The notes beneath the pieces were generated by a model. The model saw nothing but the letters and a program-made list of their open reading frames with translations, ran no database searches and had not been told where the DNA came from. From NCBI GenBank assembly GCA_050486445.1, contig JBJHDH010000001.1, forward strand, positions 117,196 through 181,195: a stretch of DNA of 64,000 nucleotides, in the 5' to 3' direction. Shown piece after piece: positions 1 through 9,800 of the stretch (positions within the stretch are counted from its first letter, which is position 1; each line of letters begins with the position of its first letter). Position numbers and translations under genes: made by a program. The stretch is from Euryhalocaulis sp050486445. Lineage in GTDB: Bacteria > Pseudomonadota > Alphaproteobacteria > Caulobacterales > Maricaulaceae.

Positions 1-40
1 ATGCGGCGAGGAAGATGGCGATAACGATAATAGCGGTCAT
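1..40 (-). CDS. 5' end of a membrane-associated gene (partial)
   Basis: On the minus strand an ATG at 40 opens a frame reading MTAIIVIAIFLAA before it leaves the window. It is preceded by a GGAG-type ribosome binding site about 6 bases upstream. The hydrophobic start suggests a signal peptide or first membrane helix. It lies 75 bases downstream of the 3-hydroxybutyrate dehydrogenase gene on the same strand, so the two could be cotranscribed. Only 13 codons are visible, so no function can be given. Confidence 0.45.
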   Translation of the reverse strand, partial: MTAIIVIAIFLAA

Positions 41-115
41 GCTGCGCTCCAGCCGAAGAGGATGCTCCGCTCTATAGGTGACCCCGCCGCCGCTTCCAAG
101 CCGCCCCGGCGCCCG

Positions 116-910
116 TCATCGCGCGCTCCAGCCCCCATCGACGGTCAGCGCCGCGCCGGTGACGCCCGAACCCCAGTCCGAGACCAGATAGAGCAGCATG
201 CCGGCGATCTCGTTGGTCTCGATGAAACGCTTGCTGGGCTGGCTGGCCAGGATCACCTCGCGGATCACCTCGTCCTCGCTCTTGCCGTGCGCTTTGGCCT
301 GATCGGCGATCTGGTCCTCCACCAGTTTCGTCTTCACAAAACCGGGACAGATGGCGTTGCAGGTGATTCCGGTCTCGGCCAGTTCCAGCGCCACGGATTT
401 GGTCAGGCCGACCACGCCGTGCTTGCTCGCCACATAGGCGGACTTGAACGGACTGGCGACCAGTCCATGGACCGAGGCGAGATTGACGATCCGCCCCCGG
501 CCGCGCGCCTTCATCGCCGGAACCGCCGCCTTGATGGCGTGAAATGCGCTGGAAAGATTGATGGCGATGATGCGGTCCCATTGCTCGTCCGGGAAGGACT
601 CGACCGGGCTGACATGCTGCACCCCGGCATTGTTCACCAGAATGTCGACGCGGCCGAACCGCTCCATCGTCTCGCCGATCAGGCCGCCAATCTCGCCGGG
701 CCTGGTCATGTCGGCGGGGTGATAGGCGGCCTGCACGCCGTAATCCTGCTCCAGCGCCGCGCGCTGCGCCTCGATCTCCGTCTCGTCGCCAAGCCCGTTG
801 AGCACAATGTCGGCCCCCGCGCGGGCCAGCACTTCGGCCAGCGCCGCGCCGATGCCGCTGGTGGAGCCGGTGATGATGGCCGCCTGGCCTTTCAGAAACA
901 GCGGGATCAT
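116..910 (-). CDS. bdhA: 3-hydroxybutyrate dehydrogenase (SDR family)
   Basis: A cytoplasmic NAD-dependent short-chain dehydrogenase that interconverts 3-hydroxybutyrate and acetoacetate in poly- or free hydroxybutyrate use. The 264-residue product has the nucleotide-binding TGSTSGIG motif near the start, LVNNAGVQHVSPVE in the middle, and the catalytic Ser in NLASVHG followed by YVASK. The segment around CNAICPGFVKTKLV is typical of D-beta-hydroxybutyrate dehydrogenases, whose usual length is about 260. I take the ATG at 910 (MIPLFLKG), not the in-frame TTG at 922. The gene lies 52 bases after the lipocalin-like gene on the same strand. The acetyl-CoA acetyltransferase at 57378 could act on the same metabolites. 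SDR substrate calls are never certain, but this one is well supported by length and motif context. Confidence 0.85.
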   Translation of the reverse strand: MIPLFLKGQAAIITGSTSGIGAALAEVLARAGADIVLNGLGDETEIEAQRAALEQDYGVQAAYHPADMTRPGEIGGLIGETMERFGRVDILVNNAGVQHVSPVESFPDEQWDRIIAINLSSAFHAIKAAVPAMKARGRGRIVNLASVHGLVASPFKSAYVASKHGVVGLTKSVALELAETGITCNAICPGFVKTKLVEDQIADQAKAHGKSEDEVIREVILASQPSKRFIETNEIAGMLLYLVSDWGSGVTGAALTVDGGWSAR

Positions 911-962
911 GGCGCGCCTCAATTTTCCGGTTGCGCCAGTGTTCGCCGCTGGCGCCGCGGGA

Positions 963-2060
963 TCAATAGCCGGTCATTTCCAAATAGCCGCGGCCGGGAT
1001 GGGTTCCGTCCGCGCGCACCGGACCCTCCCAATATGGCACGGTTCCGGGATTCCAGGCGCCGGGATTCAGCGGGTCCAGAATCACGTCCAGCCCGCGCGC
1101 CGGAACCCGCACGCGCCAGCGCACAGGAATGCGCCGTCCGGCGACGCGGCGGGCGCCCAGCGGCGTCAGTTGGATATCCGCGCCGGCGAGCGGCGCGGGC
1201 GTTCCATCCGCCGCGATCCAGGAACCGGAGAGGAATGCCGGCGCATTTTCGCTGCGCAGCGCGAACGCCATCAGTTTCTCGCCGCGGTCCAGATGCAGCG
1301 ACAGCCAGTCCCATCCCTGCTGGCCGGGCGCGAGCGGCTGGCTCGACCATTCACGGTCCAGCCACGCATCGCCGCTCACCGCGATCTCGCGCCCTTCCAG
1401 CAGCAGCGCGCCTTCAACGGCCAGAAACGGCTGGCTGAAATAATGGCTGGCCTGTCCGGTCGCGGATTTGACGCTATAGCCATCCTCGCCCTGCGGGACG
1501 AACGGCCCGGCCCGCGTCAGCGACAGGCGAAAGGCGAAGTCCGGGCCAGCTGCAATCATGCTCCAGACATCGTTGTTGGGTTCATTGGTGTTGGCGCCGC
1601 CCCGCTCCAGACTCCAGTCGTCGATAAAGGCGCGGAACGGGTCCGCCTGCGCCCCCGCCTGTCCGGTTCCGCCGCGCGCCAGACGCTCGGCGAAACGGTG
1701 CATTGTGGCCGAGGTCAGCGCCGCATGCCCCATCCAGACATGCGGGTCAGCCCAGGAGTCTTCGCTGCGCATCGGGGCCAGCGCCTGGCGGAACAGCGTC
1801 CATTGCACGCCCCAGTCGCGTCCGTCCGCGTCCGTCAGATTGGCGGTGACATACCACCATTCGGTGCGGAATTCGGGATGCGGGCCAAGATCGTCCGGGA
1901 AGACCAGCGCCCGTCCCCGCTGCGGCAGCGCAAACCCGTCCGCCGGGGCGCCCAGACCCGCAAAGCCCTGCCCGAACGCCGTCGCGGGCAACAACGCTCC
2001 CAGTCCCGTGATCGCGCTCCGGCGAGTTGGATGGACCTGCATGGCGCCTCTAGCGTTCAT
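963..2060 (-). CDS. AttH/CrtC-like lipocalin-domain secreted protein
   Basis: A 365-residue protein of the carotenoid 1,2-hydratase/AttH-like family, with paired lipocalin-like beta barrels. A twin-arginine-like leader (TRRSAITGLGALLPATAFG, about residues 12-30) predicts export. Family hallmarks seen are FRTEWWYVTANL near residue 70, WMGHAALT, and WLDREWSSQPL with GWDWLSLHL in the middle. Such proteins are encoded with MacB/LolD-type ABC transporters (Agrobacterium attEFGH is the named example), and this gene overlaps the permease gene by 11 bases. Family members are often misnamed hydratases or hydrolases. The context favours a role in envelope lipid or hydrophobic-molecule handling, not carotenoid chemistry; no other carotenoid gene is nearby. 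Two starts are possible: ATG 2060 or the second ATG at 2042, just before the arginine pair. Confidence 0.75.
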   Translation of the reverse strand: MNARGAMQVHPTRRSAITGLGALLPATAFGQGFAGLGAPADGFALPQRGRALVFPDDLGPHPEFRTEWWYVTANLTDADGRDWGVQWTLFRQALAPMRSEDSWADPHVWMGHAALTSATMHRFAERLARGGTGQAGAQADPFRAFIDDWSLERGGANTNEPNNDVWSMIAAGPDFAFRLSLTRAGPFVPQGEDGYSVKSATGQASHYFSQPFLAVEGALLLEGREIAVSGDAWLDREWSSQPLAPGQQGWDWLSLHLDRGEKLMAFALRSENAPAFLSGSWIAADGTPAPLAGADIQLTPLGARRVAGRRIPVRWRVRVPARGLDVILDPLNPGAWNPGTVPYWEGPVRADGTHPGRGYLEMTGY

Positions 2061-4557
2061 GCGCGAACACCCCTGCCAGCGCGGCCGGGCGCGTGCGCGC
2101 CAGACGCAGCGCCGGTCCCGCCCCGGCCAGCAGCGCGATCAGCAGCGCCAGCCCCGCCATCGCCAGCCATTGCACCGGAAAGACATGCAGCGGCAGGCGC
2201 CAGCCAAACGCCTCGACATTGATGACCGCGACCAGCATCCAGGCCAGCGCGATTCCCAATGGAATGGCGAGCATGGCGGTCAGCAAAGCCAGCGCCAGCG
2301 TGCGCCCCAGTTCCAGCAGCGACAGGTGCGCGCGCGTCGCGCCCATCGCCCAGACCGGCGCCAGATGCGGCAGGCGCCGCTGCGCCAGCGCGCCAAGACC
2401 GGCCAGAAGCGCGCCGCCCGCGACCGCCAGAGTCAGCGCGCCAAGCGCCGCCGTCACCGCGAAGGTGCGCTCGAACACGGTGAGCGAAAACCGCTTCACC
2501 GCCGCCTGATCGAACACCGGCCCCGCCGCCGGGCCAAAGCGCGTGCGCAGGGCGCTCATCACCTCCGGCGCCGCGCCGGGCGCCGTGACGATCTCCAGCC
2601 CCGAGATTTGCGCATCCGGCCATCGCGCCGCCGCCGCGCCGATCTCCGCCCGGATCTGTCCGCGCGGATTGCCGTAATCGGCATAAAGCCCCGCCACGCG
2701 CAGGCGCCAATCGCCGGATGGCGTTGGCAGCGCGAAGACATCGCCGCGCGCAAGATGAAGGCGCCGCGCCGTCTGCTCGCTGATCAGCACCGCCTCGCCG
2801 CGCGCAACAGAATCCCAATCAGATTCTGTGAGCGGCGCGCCCAGCACCGGCCATGTCTGGCGATGGAAGGCGTGATCGGTGAAGCCGATCACTTCGACCG
2901 GCCAGTCACTCGTGCGTGTATCGGCGCGCAGGGTCGGCAGGGCGGCGGTCACATCGTCGCGCGCGCGCAGGAAGTCCGCGATATCCTCGGCCAGGTCCGG
3001 CCGCGCCAGATTGAGATAGACATCGGCCGCCAGCCGCCGGTCCAGCCAGTCGGTGAAGGCGGCGCGGAATCCGCCAACCATCGAGCCGACGCCGATATTG
3101 GCCGCCAGCGCCAGCAGCAGCGCGGTCAGCGCCAGTGACAGGCCGGAAAGATCGCGCCGCGCCTCGGCCCAGAACCATTCCGTCATCGGCCCACCGCCGC
3201 GCGCCTGCGCCGCGCGCAGCAGCAGCGCCAGCATAGGCGGCAGCGCCAGCGCGGCGGCCAGCAGCAGCGCCCCCAGCGCCAGAAACCCCGCCGCCAGTCC
3301 CTCGCCGAATGCCAGAAGCCCCAGCCACGCCGCGCACAACAATGCCGCCGCGCCAGCCTGAACCTGGGTCCAGCGCCGCCGCGCCGCCGCCCATGCGCCG
3401 GGCCGGGCCGTCTCCAGCACCGGCATCCGCCAGGCTCTGGCCAGGCCCGCGCCCAGCGCCGCCGCCGCGCCCGCCAGTCCCATCGCCAGACCCGACGCCG
3501 CCCATGCGGCGCGGAATGCGGGCGCGTCCGGCGCCGGGGCGCCATAGAGCGCCTGCAACGTCATCCCGACGCCCGGCAGCAGCAGCGCCGCCAGCGCATA
3601 TCCGGCCATCAGCCCCAGCGCCCCGGCCAGCAGCGCCAGAACCAGCATTTCCACGATCAGCGCCCCGGCCAGCGCGCGGCGCGAAACGCCACAGGCGCGC
3701 AACGTGCGCAGCGCGGGCAGGCGCTGCTCGAACGCCAGGCCCGCCGCCGCCGCCGCGATGAACAGGCCGACAATGAACGCAAGCAGGCCAAACGCCGTGA
3801 GATTGAGATGGAAGCTGGCGGTCAGGTCCGACAGGTCGCGCGGGCCTTCCGGTACCACGCGGCGCAGGCCGGGCGCGATGCTCTCCAGTTCCGGCGCGGT
3901 CAGCGATGGCGGCCCGGTCAGGATCAGGCCGGTCAGCGCACCGTCCATGTCCAATACGGTCTGGTTCAATAGTGTTTGGGTCGCGCCAATATCCATCAGC
4001 GCGACCCCCGGCTCCACGCCACGCCGCGCCTCGACGGGCGGCAAAGCGCGGCCATCGTCCGTCACCGGCGCATCGCCGGGCGAAAGCCCCAGCCGCCGCA
4101 TCGTCTCCGGCGCCATCCACACGCGATGCGGCGGCAGCATGAAAGCGGCCATGTCCGCCTGCCCATCCATCATCGCGCCCAGCATCGCACCCGCGCCCGC
4201 TGCTCCGCCGGGCGCGGAGAGCAAGGTCGCCGGCTCGACGCCGCGCACGCTCAGCGCCGCGCCTTCGAGCGTCACCCGCCCTTCCAGCATTGGCGAGACC
4301 GGCCATCCGGCGCGGCGCAGCGCCAGAAAAACCTGCTGCGAAATCAGCCCGCCATCCGCGGCGGCCAGCGTGTCCGGCTGCGCGTCCAGCGCCGCCTCGG
4401 CGCTTGCATAGGAGGCGCGCGCCTCGGCGTTCAGCGCCTGCACCCCGCTCCACAGCGCCGTCGCGGCGGCAAGGCCCAGCAGCAAGGCGGCGAACTGCGC
4501 CGGGCGCCGCCGCCAGTGCGAGGCCAGCACGATCAGCGCCTGGCCCGCCGCCCTCAT
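2050..4557 (-). CDS. ABC transporter permease, FtsX/MacB type
   Basis: An 835-residue inner-membrane permease. A first transmembrane helix near residues 15-40 is followed by a large periplasmic domain, then a block of FtsX-type helices (about 245-345), further hydrophobic stretches at about 400-480, a second periplasmic domain and a final FtsX-like helix cluster from about 700 to the end. This duplicated layout is that of the large permeases paired with LolD-like ATPases (LolCDE/MacB superfamily), which usually extract or move lipophilic molecules at the envelope rather than import solutes. The start codon overlaps the stop of the ATPase gene (ATGA, 4554-4557), and the 3' end overlaps the lipocalin-like gene, so the three are translationally coupled. 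The substrate is unknown. Confidence 0.85.
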   Translation of the reverse strand: MRAAGQALIVLASHWRRRPAQFAALLLGLAAATALWSGVQALNAEARASYASAEAALDAQPDTLAAADGGLISQQVFLALRRAGWPVSPMLEGRVTLEGAALSVRGVEPATLLSAPGGAAGAGAMLGAMMDGQADMAAFMLPPHRVWMAPETMRRLGLSPGDAPVTDDGRALPPVEARRGVEPGVALMDIGATQTLLNQTVLDMDGALTGLILTGPPSLTAPELESIAPGLRRVVPEGPRDLSDLTASFHLNLTAFGLLAFIVGLFIAAAAAGLAFEQRLPALRTLRACGVSRRALAGALIVEMLVLALLAGALGLMAGYALAALLLPGVGMTLQALYGAPAPDAPAFRAAWAASGLAMGLAGAAAALGAGLARAWRMPVLETARPGAWAAARRRWTQVQAGAAALLCAAWLGLLAFGEGLAAGFLALGALLLAAALALPPMLALLLRAAQARGGGPMTEWFWAEARRDLSGLSLALTALLLALAANIGVGSMVGGFRAAFTDWLDRRLAADVYLNLARPDLAEDIADFLRARDDVTAALPTLRADTRTSDWPVEVIGFTDHAFHRQTWPVLGAPLTESDWDSVARGEAVLISEQTARRLHLARGDVFALPTPSGDWRLRVAGLYADYGNPRGQIRAEIGAAAARWPDAQISGLEIVTAPGAAPEVMSALRTRFGPAAGPVFDQAAVKRFSLTVFERTFAVTAALGALTLAVAGGALLAGLGALAQRRLPHLAPVWAMGATRAHLSLLELGRTLALALLTAMLAIPLGIALAWMLVAVINVEAFGWRLPLHVFPVQWLAMAGLALLIALLAGAGPALRLARTRPAALAGVFAHER

Positions 4558-5258
4558 GCGATGCGCCCCGCGTGCAGCACGGCGCAGCGATCCAGCCGCG
4601 CCGCCAGCCGCGCGCTGTGCGTCGCCATCAGCACGGCGCAGCCGGTATCGGCGGCCAGCTCCAGCATCAGGTCCAGCACCGCGTCCGCCGTGCGCTCGTC
4701 CAGATTGCCGGTCGGCTCGTCGGCCAGCAGCAGGCGCGGCCGCACAGCCAGCGCCCGGCCGATGGCCAGGCGCTGCTGCTGCCCGCCCGAAAGCTGTTCG
4801 GGCCAGCGCGCGGCGGCCTCCAAAAGGCCCAGCCGCGCCAGCAGCGCTTCATGCCAGGCGCGGTCGAACCGCCCGGCCAGCCGCGCCTGAAAGGCGAGAT
4901 TGGCGGCCACGCTGAGGCTGCCGATCAGGTTGAACTGCTGAAACACCAGCCCGATTTCCGCGCGGCGCAGGCGCGCGCGCGCCGCGTCGTCCATCGCGCC
5001 AAGATCGCGTCCGTCCAGCAGAATGTCACCCGCATCGGCGCGGTCCAGCCCGGCGATCAGATGCAGCAGCGTACTTTTGCCGCTGCCCGACTCGCCCATC
5101 AGCGCCAGCGTCTCTCCGGCGGCCAGATCAAGGTCCGCCCCGTCCAGCACGCTCAGCCGCCCTTTATCTCCGGCATCTCCCCCGCCTTGCGGCGTCTCAT
5201 GCGCCTTGCACAGACCGCGCACGCGCAGCAGCGGCGGCGCCTCCGACGCCGCGCTCAC
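4554..5258 (-). CDS. ABC transporter ATP-binding protein, LolD/MacB type
   Basis: A 234-residue ATPase. It shows the Walker A motif GESGSGKST, the Q-loop in VFQQFN, the signature LSGGQQQR, Walker B LLLADEPTGNLD and the H-loop histidine in MATHS. The DEPTGNLDE form and the short length place it in the LolD/FtsE/MacB group that partners FtsX-type permeases. I place the start at GTG 5258, which overlaps the TGA of the upstream FAD-oxidase gene (GTGA); the frame is open further upstream but that part lies inside the oxidase gene. It overlaps the permease gene by 4 bases. With the permease and the lipocalin-like protein it forms an AttEFGH-like export or lipid-handling system. Confidence 0.88.
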   Translation of the reverse strand: MSAASEAPPLLRVRGLCKAHETPQGGGDAGDKGRLSVLDGADLDLAAGETLALMGESGSGKSTLLHLIAGLDRADAGDILLDGRDLGAMDDAARARLRRAEIGLVFQQFNLIGSLSVAANLAFQARLAGRFDRAWHEALLARLGLLEAAARWPEQLSGGQQQRLAIGRALAVRPRLLLADEPTGNLDERTADAVLDLMLELAADTGCAVLMATHSARLAARLDRCAVLHAGRIA

Positions 5259-6667
5259 AGCATCACGCGCGGGTTCATGATATTGTGCGGGTCCAGCGCG
5301 CGTTTGATGGCGCGCATCATGTCCATCTCCACCGCGCTTTTGCGGCGGGCCAGCTCCGCCTTTTTCATAATCCCGATTCCGTGCTCGGCGGAGATCGAAC
5401 CGCCCAGCGCCGCCGCCGCGCCGTGCACGGCCTCGGTGATCGCGTCGGATTTTGCAAAAAACGCCGCTGCTGCGTCCGGCCCGCCGCGCGGCGCAGCGAT
5501 ATTGAAGTGGAAATTGCCATCGCCGGCATGGCCAAAGCACAGCACGCGGCCCTCCGGCGCCACGGCGCGCACCGCCTCCACGCCGCGCGCATAAAGTTCC
5601 GGCATGGCGGCGACGGGCACAGAGACATCGTGCTTGATCGCCGGGCCGTCGGCGCGCTCGGCCTCCGGCGCCATTTCACGCAGCCGCCAGAAGGCTTCCG
5701 CGTCCGTCTCGCTCTGCGCGATCACCGCGTCGCGCGCCAGCCCGGCCTCGATCCCAGCGGCCAGCGCCGCCTCCATCGTTTCGCACGCGCCGGCCTCGCG
5801 CCCGAACGACATTTCAATCAGCGCATACCAGGGGTGCGGCTCTGCGAGCGGGTCGCGCGTGCGCGGAATATGAGCCAATACCAGCTCCAGCACCTCGCGC
5901 GGCAGAATCTCGAAGCCCGTCACCGCGCCGCCGGACTCGGCCTTGCAGAGCGACAGCAGTTTTATCGAAGCAGCGATGTCTGCCACCCCGGCGATGGCGA
6001 CGGCGCGCGCGGCGGGCAAGGGAAACAGCTTCAGCACCGCAGCGGTGACGACGCCCAGCGTGCCCTCCGCGCCGATGAAGAGCTGCTTCAGATCATAGCC
6101 GGTATTGTCCTTGCGCAGCGCGCGCAGACCGTCCCACACCCGGCCGTCCGGCGTCACCGCCTCGATCCCCAGCACCAGGTCGCGCATCATGCCATAGCGC
6201 AGCACGGCGACGCCTCCGGCATTTGTGCTGATCGCGCCGCCCACGGTGGCTGCGCCCTCGGCGCCCAGCGACAGCGGAAACAGACGCCCCGCTTCCCGCG
6301 CCGCCTGCTGCGCCGCCAGCAGCGTCACGCCCGCCTCCACAATCATCGTGTCGTTCAGCGGGTCGGCTCCGCGCACACGGTTCATGCGGCGGGTGGAGAG
6401 CAGGATTTCGCCCTGCGGCGTCGCGCCGCCGGCCAGACCCGTATTGCCGCCCTGCGGCGTCACGCCGATGCGCGCTTCGGCGCAGATGCGCACGATGCGC
6501 GCCGTCTCATCCGTGCTGGCGGGGCTGAGCATGATCGGCGTTTCGCCGGTCCAGCGTCCGCGCCATTCGGCCAGATGCGGGGCCAGCAAAGCGGGATCGG
6601 CGGTCCAGCCTTTCGGCCCCACAGCCGCTTTCAGCGTTTCCAGCACGGGATCGGGAATGGCGGACAT
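5255..6667 (-). CDS. FAD-binding oxidase, GlcD / D-2-hydroxyacid dehydrogenase type
   Basis: A 470-residue VAO-family flavoprotein. The N-terminal FAD-binding domain carries GVTPQGGNTGLAGGA (about residues 80-95) and the Gly-rich GAEGAATVGGAISTNAGG segment. The C-terminal GlcD-type domain has the metal/substrate histidines of CFGHAGDGNFHFN and the ending ISAEHGIGIMKK...DPHNIMNPR. This domain order matches D-lactate, D-2-hydroxyglutarate and glycolate dehydrogenases that pass electrons to the quinone pool or a cytochrome. The substrate cannot be chosen from sequence; D-2-hydroxyglutarate or D-lactate are likeliest. The start is ATG 6667 (MSAIPDPVLE); an upstream in-frame ATG at 6718 would add an implausible Arg/Gly-rich extension. 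The stop overlaps the GTG of the ABC ATPase gene. Confidence 0.85.
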   Translation of the reverse strand: MSAIPDPVLETLKAAVGPKGWTADPALLAPHLAEWRGRWTGETPIMLSPASTDETARIVRICAEARIGVTPQGGNTGLAGGATPQGEILLSTRRMNRVRGADPLNDTMIVEAGVTLLAAQQAAREAGRLFPLSLGAEGAATVGGAISTNAGGVAVLRYGMMRDLVLGIEAVTPDGRVWDGLRALRKDNTGYDLKQLFIGAEGTLGVVTAAVLKLFPLPAARAVAIAGVADIAASIKLLSLCKAESGGAVTGFEILPREVLELVLAHIPRTRDPLAEPHPWYALIEMSFGREAGACETMEAALAAGIEAGLARDAVIAQSETDAEAFWRLREMAPEAERADGPAIKHDVSVPVAAMPELYARGVEAVRAVAPEGRVLCFGHAGDGNFHFNIAAPRGGPDAAAAFFAKSDAITEAVHGAAAALGGSISAEHGIGIMKKAELARRKSAVEMDMMRAIKRALDPHNIMNPRVML

Positions 6668-6755
6668 AGGCCGCTTATAGCGCCCGCGCGGCGCGCCCGC
6701 GACCGGGCCGGCCTGCACGCCGGCGCGATCTCTTCGCTGATTGCCAGCACACCGC

Positions 6756-6791
6756 TCAAAAAAGAAAGCGGCGGGCCCTGGGGCCCGCCGC
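6756..6791 (-). terminator. Rho-independent terminator of the TonB receptor gene
   Basis: A perfect 11-bp stem (6768-6778 pairing with 6781-6791; arms GCGGCGGGCCC and GGGCCCGCCGC) with a very short loop is followed, reading the minus strand, by a T-rich tract at 6756-6767. It lies 39 bases beyond the receptor stop codon. Confidence 0.85.
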
Positions 6792-6829
6792 GAGATACGC
6801 GATACGTCTGTGGTTCGGTGCGTTGTCTC

Positions 6830-9800
6830 TTAGAAGGAGACGTTCGCGCCCATGAAGAAACGCCGTCCCAGCACGTCGTAGAAACCGCCTTGTTGATAAG
6901 TCCCTGGCAGGGGGAACGGCGTGGCGTTGGGATTGCCAGCCGAGCGCGGCGGCTTGGTGTTGAACAGGTTCTCGACACCGGCGCGGATCAGCACATTGTC
7001 CGTGACCCAATAGCCGCCGGTCAGCGCGAACACATTGTACGAGCCGACGTTTCCATTGGGGTTGGGGTTGGCCGGGCTGCCGCCCTTGAGGCTCGGACGA
7101 TGCTGCCAGCGCAGTGAGGCGTTCCACGGACCGGTGAAATAGTTCAGGGTCGAGAACACCGTGTAGCGGTAGTTGCTGCCGCTGACGCCACTCGCCGGAG
7201 AAGAAGCAAAACCGCGATGGTTCAGTCCGGCGGTGGTTCCGAAATCGGCCTTCACCTCCACCGGGATCGTGGCCAGCACGTTCAGGGCGACGCCGCCCGG
7301 CAGGCCAAGCCCCAGATCCTGAAGCTGGGCCGACCAGTCGAGCTGGACGTCGACGCCGGACAGTTTGATGCCCCCGCCATTGACGCGGAACGTATCGATG
7401 AACGCCGCAGCGCCATCCGTTTGCTGACGCTGGATCGCCTGACAGGCGACGCTGCCCAGGGCCTCGGCCACGGTGGCGTTCGTGTTCATGCTCAGACAGT
7501 CATAATAGATGTCGTCCGGGGACCGGAAGGTGACATAGTCCTCAAGCTTGATCTGGAAATAGTCCACCGAGAGCCGCAGACCACGCACCAATGCGTGTTC
7601 GAACGGCGAGGACAATACCAGACCGACCGTCCACGTATCCGCCTTTTCCGAACCCAGATTTGGGTTGCCGGCCGTAGCGGTTTGCCCCGTCCCGCCAGCA
7701 ACGCCTGTGGCGGCATTACCAACAGTGGGCTCATTCGCATAATACTGGGCGGCGCCGCCAGAGCCCATCATGGCCTGACAGATCGCCAGCGCATGCGCCG
7801 CGCCCGCCGCGCCATTCTCGTTGGCGTTCTGGCCTTCACGCGAGTGCCCGCTGCCGACCGGAACGGTGCCCGGATTGGCGGTCACCAGGCTGGCATAGTT
7901 GTTCGTCGAACACGGGTCGCCCTGCGCCGCGGCCGTGCCAAAGGCGGTGGTGGTGCGGGCCTGGAACAGTTCCCCGATATTCGGGGCGCGGTTGGCGCGG
8001 TTATAGCCGCCGCGGACCCGGGCGAAATCGGTGATGCCCCAATCGACCAGCGCCTTGTAGGTGAACACGCCGCTGGTGACATCATAGTCCGAATAGCGGC
8101 CGCCCAGTTCCAGCTCCAGATGCTGGATAAAGGGCAGATCGCGGACGATCGGAACCAGCAACTCGCCATACACCTCGGCGGCCTTGATCCCGCCGCTTGT
8201 GCTGCCGGCCGGGAAAATGCCGATGGCCTGATCGCTGAAGCTGGTGATGCTCTTCAGCGGATCGGTGCGGAACTCATAATTGTTCTCGCGATAGGATGCG
8301 CCGATATTGAAACCGACATCGCCGGCCGGCAAAGCGAACAGATCGCCCGTGATATTGCCGTCGACGATGGTCTGCCGCATCAGCGAGGTTTCCTGCATGT
8401 TGCGCGAGAGCGCCTCAATGCAGTCCTGCGACGGGATAAAGTCCTGCATGATCGGCAGGCCGGTGGTGCAGCTCGCCGCACCGGCGGCGAACGTGCTGCC
8501 ATCACTCGGGTTTTCCTGCCAGAAGCCGGCCCGGCCATAGTTCGGCGAGGTGACGACATCCAGATAGGCCGACAGTGAGGCGAAGCCGACGGACTGGATC
8601 AGGCTGTCCGCCTGACCATGGCTGACCGCCACATCCCAGAACCAGTTATTGGCCAGCCGGCCCTCAAACCCGGCCATGATCTGGAAATTCGTGCTGCGGT
8701 TCGCCGTCTGGCGCCGCGGCAGATAATCCATATTCCGGTTCAGACGCCACGGAGCGTTCGAGTCGGGCCGACTGTCGAGCAGGGCCGCCAGCTCAGCCGA
8801 AACCGGGAACACCTCGCTGTTCGTACAACCGCCGACAGGTCCGCAATTCAGCCCATAGGCGCCGCCCGCCTGATACTCGGCCAGCGTATTGCCCATACCA
8901 TCCACCGAGTCGGCATAGATGTCCGTGCCGTAGGGGATGCTGGCGCCCCAAGCGTTATTGGCCGGAGAATATTGCAGCAGCGTGTTCGTCCGCGTGCGGG
9001 CGAAGGTGACGTTGACGAAGGCGGTGATATTGTCGGTCAGGTCGAAATTCGCCGAACCGAACATCGAATACCGCTCCAGCGGCGTGGAGATATAGTTGGC
9101 GAGCTGGTTTTCCACCCACTCGCCGTTTGGCAACTGCTTCCGCCAAATCTGGCCCGGATATTCAGCCTGCTCAAGCGGACCAGCATATTTATAAGCACCA
9201 GCGAGGCCGCTGTTGGGATTAGTTGGATCAGCATAGCCGAAAAAGCCGACAAATCCGGGTGTAGTGCTATAAACCGTGCCGGTACCATCCGGCGTACGGT
9301 TGACCAAGAACGAGGCAAAGGGCCCAACAGCCCCCGGAGCCGCCTGCGGAAACAGGCTGTCAATCACTGCCTGATCGGGCTGATTGAGGAAATCCGTTGT
9401 AAAATAGGAATCGGAGAACCAGAATTCGGTACCCGCGGCCGCAATATCCGGCGCGTTACGCTGCTCGACATACCAGCTCCGGTCGTTCCAGGAGGCGAAG
9501 CCGCGCGTGGAATGCTCCACACCCAGGGTCACATTGCCGCGACCATTGGCCAGATTGGCGCCGAACAGCGCGGAAATGCGGAATTCCTTGTTATCGCCCT
9601 GTTCGGTGATGCCGTACTGGGTGTCGATCGTCAGGCCTTCATAATTATCCCTCAGGATGAAGTTCACCACACCGGCCAGGGCGTCCGCGCCATACACGGC
9701 CGAGGCGCCGCCGGAGACGATTTCCACCCGCTGGATGGCCGCCGAGGGAATGGCGTTGGTGTCCGTCGCCATTTCAGCGTTCAGCGGCACCGCGCGGCGG

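Noticed and set aside
62..1438. Long plus-strand open frame of 458 codons
   Set aside because: It is antisense to bdhA and the lipocalin-like gene, has shadow-type composition rich in Arg/Gly/Pro and no motif; the minus-strand genes are clearly real.
5285..7117. Plus-strand open frame of 610 codons across the FAD oxidase and receptor end
   Set aside because: It crosses a strong terminator and opposes two well-supported genes; its amino acid content is that of a reverse-strand shadow.
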